NCBI GenBank assembly: GCA_964527735.1
Contig: CAZGPG010000004.1
Coordinates: 62,001 to 126,000, forward strand
Reading direction: 5' to 3'
DNA length: 64,000 nucleotides
Source of the DNA: JBEBVQ01 sp964527735
GTDB lineage: Bacteria > Bacteroidota > Bacteroidia > Chitinophagales > Chitinophagaceae
Numbering within the stretch: position 1 is the first letter of the stretch; every line of letters starts with the position of its first letter. This document shows positions 58,481 through 64,000 of the stretch, piece by piece. The notes beneath the pieces are model-generated. The model did no database searches. It saw only the letters and a program-made list of their open reading frames with translations, and had not been told where the DNA came from. The translations under genes were made by a program, and so were the position numbers.

Positions 58481-60487
58481 ATGAGGAAATATTTCATTGT
58501 GAAGCGCCGTATATATTTGCCTGTCCTCTTCTGTTTTTTATGTATTACAGCAGCCGGGCAGGAGAGAAACATATCCTTTAAAACAAATCCTCCGGATAAA
58601 GCATCTGTTGCCCGGCTTATCCGGCAGGGGACCCGGTTCAAAAGAACGGATCCGGACAGCGCCATAGCATTAAATAAAGAAGCGCTTTCCATCAGCCGGG
58701 ATTTACGATTTAATCAGGGCATTGCGCGTTCCTTAATGAACCTTGGCGTCTGCCTTTTTTCTGCCCAGGGACATTTCAAACAAAGTAAAGCACTGTTTCT
58801 GGAGGCGATTCCTTATTGCTACCTGGCTGCAGGGGAAAACCCCGGGCTGGTACCGGATGTCTATATCAACCTGGGGAACGTATATGCTCATGAGAGCTAT
58901 TATGATTCTGCTTTTTACTTTTATTATATAGCGCTGGGAGAAATCAACAGAAACCCGAAGAAAGATTCAACACAGCTATTGCTCGCATATATCAATATTG
59001 GCGGTACATTGGGGAGGACCGGACAGGACCGGCAGGCGCTGTATTATCTGCAAAAGTCAGCATCAGTAGCAATGAATCTGAGAGATTCCGCCCGCCTGGC
59101 CCGGAGCTATGCCAGTACAGCAAGTATTTATACTCTTGTCAACATGGATTCCGCCCGCTACTATTGGGATCTTGCGATACCGATATATCAACAGTTGTCG
59201 CGTAAAGAGGAGATTCAAAGAATATATACCTCTATCGGTACGGCATATATGATGCAGCAAAACCCGGAGAAAGCGCTACCTTATTTTCATGCTGCTGTAG
59301 CCGCCGACTCCGCCAGTGCGGCCGGCAATGCTTATCTGCAGCAGGCGCTGGGCGGCAGGTATCATGAAGAAGGTAATTACAAGAAAGCCATTCCTTACTT
59401 TAAACGGGCATTGGCATTGTGCGAACAGCAGGGTATGCGCCAGCCAATGAGACATGCTTACTGGGGGCTTGCCAGCTCCTACGCCCAAACCGGCAACGAC
59501 CGTCTGGCATTTACTTACCAGCAAAAGCACTCCTTACTGATTGACAGCCTGATGAACGAAGACATGGCAAAAACCATCAACAAGATGGAAGTGCAATACC
59601 GCACCAGGGAAAAAGATAAAATACTGACACAACAAAACCTGCTGCTTCAATATAAGGAAAGTAAGCTCCGGGAGAAAAACCTGTGGATAGGCGGCATTGC
59701 ACTGAGCAGTTCCTTATCCATCCTGCTGCTGATCAATTTTTTCCGGCACCGCCAAAAGATCCGGAAAGAAAAAATGATCACGATGGAGCGGGACCAGGAG
59801 GCGGAACGGCTGCAGGCTGCTGTGGAAGCGGAAGAGCAGGAACGAAACCGGATTGCCCGGGACCTGCATGATGGTGTAGGCGTATTACTCTCCGCCGCAA
59901 TGATGAATTATACCGCGCTGGGTAAAAAAGATAATCCCTGGCCGTTATCAGCTACGGATACTTATCAAGAAGGGCTGAAGATCCTGCAGGAAATGCAAAA
60001 GGAGATCCGTGTCATTGCCCATAACCTGGTCCCGGATGTAGCTGCCCGTCAGAATCTGGCGGAAGCCCTCCAAACACTTATAAAGCGCATTGAGCAGGGG
60101 AGGGATATAAAAATTGAATTATCCCTGTATGGCCGGGTCACCACCCTGGAACCGGAGCGGAACTTATCTGTTTACCGGATGATGGAGGAGCTGATACAGA
60201 ACGTGATCAAACATGCGGAAGCGACGCAGATACAGATACAGCTTATGTTTCATGAAGAGCAGTTGAATATTATTGTGGAAGATAACGGCAAAGGATTTGA
60301 TACGGAAATAGCATCCGGCGGTATGGGATTGCACAATCTGCATAATCGTGCGGAGAAGCTGAACGGGCATTTATCTATTGTATCACAAAAAGGATCGGGC
60401 ACCACGGTAGAATTTGAAGTGCCCTACCATAAGGGAGAAAAGAACCAGGCTTCGGAAATAGAAGGCAATTATGGAGGAATTGAATAA
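58481..60487 (+). CDS. TPR sensor histidine kinase with intact ATPase motifs
   Basis: 668 residues from the ATG at 58481 (MRKYFIVKRRIYLPVLFC), which starts the signal peptide; the frame from 58448 adds eleven unrelated residues. TPR repeats at about 60-360 (ARSLMNLGVCLFSAQGHFKQS, EKALPYFHAAVAADSAS, EGNYKKAIPYFKRALAL), one membrane helix near 410 (LWIGGIALSSSLSILLLINF), coiled coil, then HisKA_3 with His463 in RDLHDGVGVLLSA. The ATPase domain is complete: N box EELIQNVIKHA, G1 VEDNGKGFD, G2 GGMGLHNLHNRA and SGTTVEFEVP. It phosphorylates the regulator encoded 33 bp downstream. A paralogue with a degenerate ATPase lies at 6131. Confidence 0.93.
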   Translation: MRKYFIVKRRIYLPVLFCFLCITAAGQERNISFKTNPPDKASVARLIRQGTRFKRTDPDSAIALNKEALSISRDLRFNQGIARSLMNLGVCLFSAQGHFKQSKALFLEAIPYCYLAAGENPGLVPDVYINLGNVYAHESYYDSAFYFYYIALGEINRNPKKDSTQLLLAYINIGGTLGRTGQDRQALYYLQKSASVAMNLRDSARLARSYASTASIYTLVNMDSARYYWDLAIPIYQQLSRKEEIQRIYTSIGTAYMMQQNPEKALPYFHAAVAADSASAAGNAYLQQALGGRYHEEGNYKKAIPYFKRALALCEQQGMRQPMRHAYWGLASSYAQTGNDRLAFTYQQKHSLLIDSLMNEDMAKTINKMEVQYRTREKDKILTQQNLLLQYKESKLREKNLWIGGIALSSSLSILLLINFFRHRQKIRKEKMITMERDQEAERLQAAVEAEEQERNRIARDLHDGVGVLLSAAMMNYTALGKKDNPWPLSATDTYQEGLKILQEMQKEIRVIAHNLVPDVAARQNLAEALQTLIKRIEQGRDIKIELSLYGRVTTLEPERNLSVYRMMEELIQNVIKHAEATQIQIQLMFHEEQLNIIVEDNGKGFDTEIASGGMGLHNLHNRAEKLNGHLSIVSQKGSGTTVEFEVPYHKGEKNQASEIEGNYGGIE

Positions 60488-60520
60488 CTTGCTTCAGATG
60501 AAATACCGCCAATATGCATT

Positions 60521-61159
60521 ATGCTCATTAAAGTAGCCATCGTTGACGACCATCCTATGCTGGTCAGAGGTCTGCAGAATATGCTGAGTTGCACTTCTTA
60601 TATTGAAGTTACCGGCGCTTATCTGAGTGGCAGCGAATTTCTGAAAGACATCAGCCGCAACGTTCCCGATGTTTTATTACTGGATATACAAATGCCGGAG
60701 CACAGCGGAGATGAACTGGCGGGCATGCTTCATAAACAATACCCGGAACTTGCCATACTGGCATTCACCAACCTGGAGCATCCGTATTATATTACCTCGA
60801 TGATAAAAAACGGTGTCCGGGGTTATATACTAAAAAGCAGCGGCGAAGCTGCTTTGCTAAATGCCATACAAACCGTTTATGAAGGATCATACTATTTTGA
60901 TCCCGTCATCAACCGGCAGGCAAAAGATGCGTTGAAGCCGTCTTCTTACGTAAACTTGAAAAAGCCCTTACTGACCGCAAGAGAAAAGGAAGTACTGGCG
61001 CTCATCGCTGCCGATTTCAGCAGCCAGGATATTGCCGCTAAATTATACATTACCAAACGTACTGTGGATTTTCACCGGGCTAATCTGCTCTTGAAAATGG
61101 ATGCAAAAAATGCCGCCAGCCTGGTGAAAAAAGCGATAGAGCTCGGACTTATCAAATAG
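60521..61159 (+). CDS. NarL/FixJ-family response regulator (second pair)
   Basis: 212 residues. Receiver with D9/D10, predicted phosphorylation site Asp55 (VLLLDIQMPE), switch Thr in ILAFTNL and Lys in GYILKSSG; LuxR-type helix-turn-helix LTAREKEVLALIAADFSSQDI, AAKLYITKRTVDFHRANLL. It follows its kinase by 33 bp. It is a paralogue of the regulator at 8104. The divergent T9SS SBBP gene upstream and the LRR protein gene downstream are candidate targets. Confidence 0.93.
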   Translation: MLIKVAIVDDHPMLVRGLQNMLSCTSYIEVTGAYLSGSEFLKDISRNVPDVLLLDIQMPEHSGDELAGMLHKQYPELAILAFTNLEHPYYITSMIKNGVRGYILKSSGEAALLNAIQTVYEGSYYFDPVINRQAKDALKPSSYVNLKKPLLTAREKEVLALIAADFSSQDIAAKLYITKRTVDFHRANLLLKMDAKNAASLVKKAIELGLIK

Positions 61160-61212
61160 AGTCACTAAATAATAAACCGGGTATTCCCCGGACTGTAGCT
61201 ATCATTTTATTT

Positions 61213-62094
61213 ATGAAATCTTGGTGCGTATATTTACGCATGATCTCAAAAATATCTATACAACTATTTATTCTATGCCTTTTGTGCTTCCATAGCCTGG
61301 CACAGAACTATGCCTACACCCGCTGGTCTGATGCACTCCAAAATAAGGAGCGTGTAAAACGGATCCGGATGGTATTAAAAGAAATGGACAGCCTGCCAGA
61401 TATTTTTGACAAATTCCCGAACCTCGAAGAAGTAAACTTTGGTAGCAACCGCCTGACAAGCCTGCCCCCTTCCCTGTTCAGATGCAAGAAATTAAAGATC
61501 CTGAATCTTGGCAAAAATCAATTGTCCGAACTCCCGGAAGAAATTGGATTACTCGAAAAGCTGGAAGTGCTGAATCTCAGTCGCAACGATCTGACTTATT
61601 TACCCGACTCGTTACAAAAACTTAAGAACTTATACATTCTGAACCTGAACGAAAACCAGCTTTCTTATCTCCCTGCATATATCGGGGATCTGGAAGAGCT
61701 GCAGGAACTCCGGGTCGCCTCCAATAAGATCGTTGTCATACCCAACGAGATAACCCGGCTTAAAAAACTGACAACATTGTCTGCCAGTGATAACAAGCTC
61801 AGGATGATACCGGAAAATCTCGGTGACCTCACCAGCCTTCAATATCTTTATCTGGCTAAGAACAAATTGCCGGCTTTACCTGTTTCATTAGGCGCCTGCA
61901 CGAAACTGATCGAACTGGATGTAGTGAACAGCGGCATTATTGTGCTTCCGGAAGAGATCACTGATCTGCGCAATCTGCAGTATATATACATCGACCGGTT
62001 CACACGGGTGTTTCCAAGACACTCTATTGTGGCTTCAAGACAAAAGATCATTGTTTACCGGGAAGATTCAAATACGTACCGGATGAGACAGTAA
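61213..62094 (+). CDS. Secreted leucine-rich repeat protein
   Basis: 293 residues; the ATG at 61240 (MISKISIQLFILCLLCF) is an equally good start and would begin the signal peptide directly. Signal peptide ends near SLAQ. After a short helical part there are eight or nine 23-residue LRRs (LKILNLGKNQLSELPEEIG, LEVLNLSRNDLTYLPDSL, LYILNLNENQLSYLPAYIG, LQYLYLAKNKLPALPVSLG). The consensus is the short bacterial SDS22/Shoc2-like type used for protein binding. No T9SS sorting domain or lipobox is present, so it may be periplasmic. It follows the response regulator by 53 bp and may be co-regulated. Confidence 0.85.
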   Translation: MKSWCVYLRMISKISIQLFILCLLCFHSLAQNYAYTRWSDALQNKERVKRIRMVLKEMDSLPDIFDKFPNLEEVNFGSNRLTSLPPSLFRCKKLKILNLGKNQLSELPEEIGLLEKLEVLNLSRNDLTYLPDSLQKLKNLYILNLNENQLSYLPAYIGDLEELQELRVASNKIVVIPNEITRLKKLTTLSASDNKLRMIPENLGDLTSLQYLYLAKNKLPALPVSLGACTKLIELDVVNSGIIVLPEEITDLRNLQYIYIDRFTRVFPRHSIVASRQKIIVYREDSNTYRMRQ

Positions 62095-62129
62095 AACACC
62101 GTGCTGCAATTTCTGCCGGTTATACCTTA

Positions 62130-62765
62130 TTACATCCCGATCCCTTCAAACACCGCCTCCAGCTCTGACAATATCATTGCTGTAGCGCCCCAGATCACCT
62201 GGTTTTCCGCAGGGATATAGGCGGGCGCTTTAAGTATTAAGCCCGGACGGGAGGCTGGCCTGATGCGGGTAATGACCTTATGCTCCGGCAAAAATAACCG
62301 GCTAAGCGGTACTTCAATGATCTCATCCACTTCATGTTTATTGATATGATAGACCGGCCTTTGCGCTGCAAACCCGACAAACGGAAATACCTGGAAATTA
62401 CTGACCGGGATATACAATTGTGTGAGCGCACCCAGCAGCTGCACATCGGGAGACATAACACCCACTTCTTCCTGCGCTTCCCGCAATGCCGTTGCCCGGA
62501 GATCTGCATCCGAAGGCTCCTGCTTGCCACCGGGAAAGCTGATCTGCCCGCTGTGTGCATGCCCATCTTCCGTACGCCGGATAAATAAAAGCGACAACTC
62601 GCCTTCATGCGGGTACAGCAGGCTGAGCACTGCACTGGGACGTGCATGCGGCGGCACGGCATCCGGCCCCGGCACCACACGCGCAGCCATCCGTTGTTGG
62701 GCGGCAATGCCCGGCAACGACTGCTGTAAGGCTTGTACCAACTGAGGAATGATATGCTGATCCAC
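62130..62765 (-). CDS. NUDIX hydrolase, CoA pyrophosphatase-like
   Basis: 211 residues from a GTG at 62765 (codes MDQHIIPQLVQALQQSLPG); the next in-frame Met is 21 residues inside. The Nudix box reads FPGGKQEPSDADLRATALREAQEEVGV with its REAQEEVG core intact (sequence split: GGKQEPSDAD, TALREAQEEVGV). Preceded by AVLSLLYPHEGELSLLFIRRTE and followed by YIPVSNFQVFPFVGF and EVDEIIEVPLSRLF, the pattern of NudL-type enzymes that split CoA into 3',5'-ADP and phosphopantetheine. It is convergent with the LRR gene and divergent from the sigma-54 regulator gene. Confidence 0.88.
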   Translation of the reverse strand: MDQHIIPQLVQALQQSLPGIAAQQRMAARVVPGPDAVPPHARPSAVLSLLYPHEGELSLLFIRRTEDGHAHSGQISFPGGKQEPSDADLRATALREAQEEVGVMSPDVQLLGALTQLYIPVSNFQVFPFVGFAAQRPVYHINKHEVDEIIEVPLSRLFLPEHKVITRIRPASRPGLILKAPAYIPAENQVIWGATAMILSELEAVFEGIGM

Positions 62766-62775
62766 GCTGTTGAAT

Positions 62776-62830
62776 TGAAAATGTAAAATTGAAAGTGGAA
62801 AGTTAGTTCATTTTCAATTTTACATTTTCA
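62776..62830. repeat. 19-bp perfect inverted repeat (family C)
   Basis: TGAAAATGTAAAATTGAAA (62776-62794) is exactly the reverse complement of 62812-62830; spacer 17 nt. A further GAATTGAAA/TTTCAATTC pair flanks it. It lies between two divergent genes and consists of the TGAAAA-type units seen at 21262 and 41901. Confidence 0.8.
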
Positions 62831-62879
62831 ACTTTCAATTCCCAAATCCCTATATTCGCGACAGATCAGGTACAATGCT

Positions 62880-64000
62880 ATGTCACAGAAAATTCTTGTA
62901 ATAGACGACGAAAGGGCTATCCGTTCAACATTATCTGAGATCCTCGGATTTGAAGGATTTATCGTAGATGAAGCAGCCGACGGTGCGGAAGGTGTAAAAA
63001 AGATCCGCGAAAACAATTACGATTGCATCCTCTGCGATATCAAAATGCCAAAAATGGACGGCATGGATGTGCTGAATATCACTCATGCCGAGAAACCCGA
63101 TATCCCGTTCATCATGATATCAGGGCACGGTAATATAGAAACGGCCGTCGAAGCGGTGAAGAAAGGCGCATTCGACTACATCAGCAAACCGCCGGACCTG
63201 AACCGGCTGTTGATCACGATCCGGAATGCGATGGATAAAAAATCGCTGGTCACGGAAACAAAACAGCTCCGGAAGCGCATTACCAAAAGTACGGAGATGA
63301 TCGGCAGCTCCGCCGGGATACAGCGCATCCATGAAACGATCGGAAAAGTAGCGCCTACAGATGCACGCGTGCTCATTACAGGAGAAAACGGAACCGGAAA
63401 AGAACTGGTAGCACGACGTATCTATGAGCTGAGCAACCGGACTCAGGCTCCCTTTGTAGAAGTAAACTGCGCCGCCATACCATCAGAGCTGATCGAAAGC
63501 GAATTGTTCGGTCATGAAAAAGGCTCCTTCACATCAGCTATCAAACAACGCATCGGCAAATTTGAGCAGGCCAGCGGCGGCACCCTCTTCCTCGATGAGA
63601 TCGGGGACATGAGCCTGGACGCGCAGGCCAAAGTATTACGCGCCTTGCAGGAAGGCCGGATCACCCGCATAGGCGGTGAAAAAGAAATAAAAGTGGATGT
63701 GCGGGTAATCGCAGCAACAAATAAAAACCTGATACAGGAAGTAGAGGAAAAGAAATTCAGACTGGATCTCTACCACCGTCTGAGCGTAATCCTGATCCAT
63801 GTGCCTTCTCTTAATGAAAGGAAAGACGATATACCTGAGCTGATCGAATATTTTCTCACAGAGATCAGTAATGAATACAACCAGCCGGTAAAACAAATAG
63901 ATGCCGATGCCGTGAAAGCCCTGCAACAATACAACTGGACGGGCAATATCCGTGAACTGCGCAATATCGTGGAGCGGCTGATCATTCTCTCCGACAAGAA
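62880..64000 (+). CDS. Sigma-54-type response regulator (NtrC family), 3' part outside window
   Basis: The frame starts at ATG 62880 and is open to the right edge (373 codons seen), so the C-terminal DNA-binding part is missing. Receiver: VIDDERAIRSTL, predicted phosphorylation site Asp53 (CILCDIKMPKMDG), SGHG, SKPPDL. AAA+ domain: Walker A GENGTGKE at 168-175, VNCAAIPSELIESELFGHEKG, Walker B GGTLFLDEIGDM near 233-244, RALQEGRITRIGG, VRVIAATNKNL, LYHRLSVILIHVPSL, WTGNIRELRNIVERL. The loop that touches sigma-54, usually GAFTGA, is GSFTSA here (215-220). It is transcribed away from a NUDIX gene; no kinase gene is visible. Confidence 0.93.
   Translation, partial: MSQKILVIDDERAIRSTLSEILGFEGFIVDEAADGAEGVKKIRENNYDCILCDIKMPKMDGMDVLNITHAEKPDIPFIMISGHGNIETAVEAVKKGAFDYISKPPDLNRLLITIRNAMDKKSLVTETKQLRKRITKSTEMIGSSAGIQRIHETIGKVAPTDARVLITGENGTGKELVARRIYELSNRTQAPFVEVNCAAIPSELIESELFGHEKGSFTSAIKQRIGKFEQASGGTLFLDEIGDMSLDAQAKVLRALQEGRITRIGGEKEIKVDVRVIAATNKNLIQEVEEKKFRLDLYHRLSVILIHVPSLNERKDDIPELIEYFLTEISNEYNQPVKQIDADAVKALQQYNWTGNIRELRNIVERLIILSDK

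Noticed and set aside
1..64000. tRNA, rRNA, prophage or intact insertion sequence
   Set aside because: No tRNA T-arm sequence in a cloverleaf context, no rRNA-like stretch and no transposase or phage structural gene was found by reading both strands; a dedicated tRNA scan would be needed to exclude them fully.

Overview
This window looks like chromosome of a Bacteroidota bacterium, most likely of the Chitinophagaceae/Sphingobacteriia side. The signs are several secreted proteins ending in a type IX secretion (T9SS) sorting domain, one CHU_C gliding-type C-terminus, Bacteroidota -7 promoter boxes (TAnnTTTG), almost no Shine-Dalgarno sequences, a DUF3276 gene, split transhydrogenase subunits and futalosine-type menaquinone genes. 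No tRNA, rRNA, CRISPR array, prophage or intact insertion sequence was seen. Gene order is mostly housekeeping, with a few accessory stretches.

Layout. 1-10.3 kb: a partial CHU_C protein, a very large T9SS beta-helix protein, a TPR histidine kinase/NarL-type regulator pair and a T9SS PQQ-type sugar dehydrogenase. 10.4-14.9 kb: polysaccharide genes (flippase, glycosyltransferase, Wzi-like outer-membrane protein). 15-23.8 kb: rlmN, DUF3276, lon, an outer-membrane protein, ctaA, AMP nucleosidase and a fused peptide-type ABC ATPase. 23.9-28 kb: an accessory cluster that looks copper-related (small Cys protein, CDICGC outer-membrane protein, His-rich lipoprotein, MbnP, MbnH-like di-haem peroxidase, YHS lipoprotein). 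28-36 kb: lhgO, a sugar-phosphate nucleotidyltransferase, clpP, comF, radA, folE/queD-like, mqnB/mqnD. 36-42 kb: a tight leftward operon (sodium symporter, LOG protein, O-methyltransferase, LysM glucosaminidase, hpt). 42-51 kb: pntB and the membrane half of pntA, a lipoprotein, CCA-adding enzyme, dihydroorotase, MutS-like ATPase, persulfide dioxygenase/rhodanese, zinc metallopeptidase. 51-64 kb: a membrane-anchored AraC regulator with a secreted protein and a T9SS RCC1 protein behind an AraC-like direct repeat, a desaturase, a T9SS SBBP protein divergent from a second TPR kinase/regulator pair, an LRR protein, a NUDIX hydrolase, and the first 373 codons of a sigma-54 type response regulator running off the right edge.

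Points that stand out: the MbnP/MbnH cluster; a 17-bp direct repeat with 21-bp period just downstream of the AraC gene, the geometry of an AraC half-site pair; a histidine kinase whose ATP-binding N and G1 boxes are degenerate beside an intact paralogue 50 kb away; a candidate short RNA in the only gene-free stretch over 300 bp; a transhydrogenase locus without its NAD(H)-binding subunit; and at least seven families of intergenic palindromes, several of which supply the stop codons of neighbouring genes, including a perfect 68-bp palindrome.
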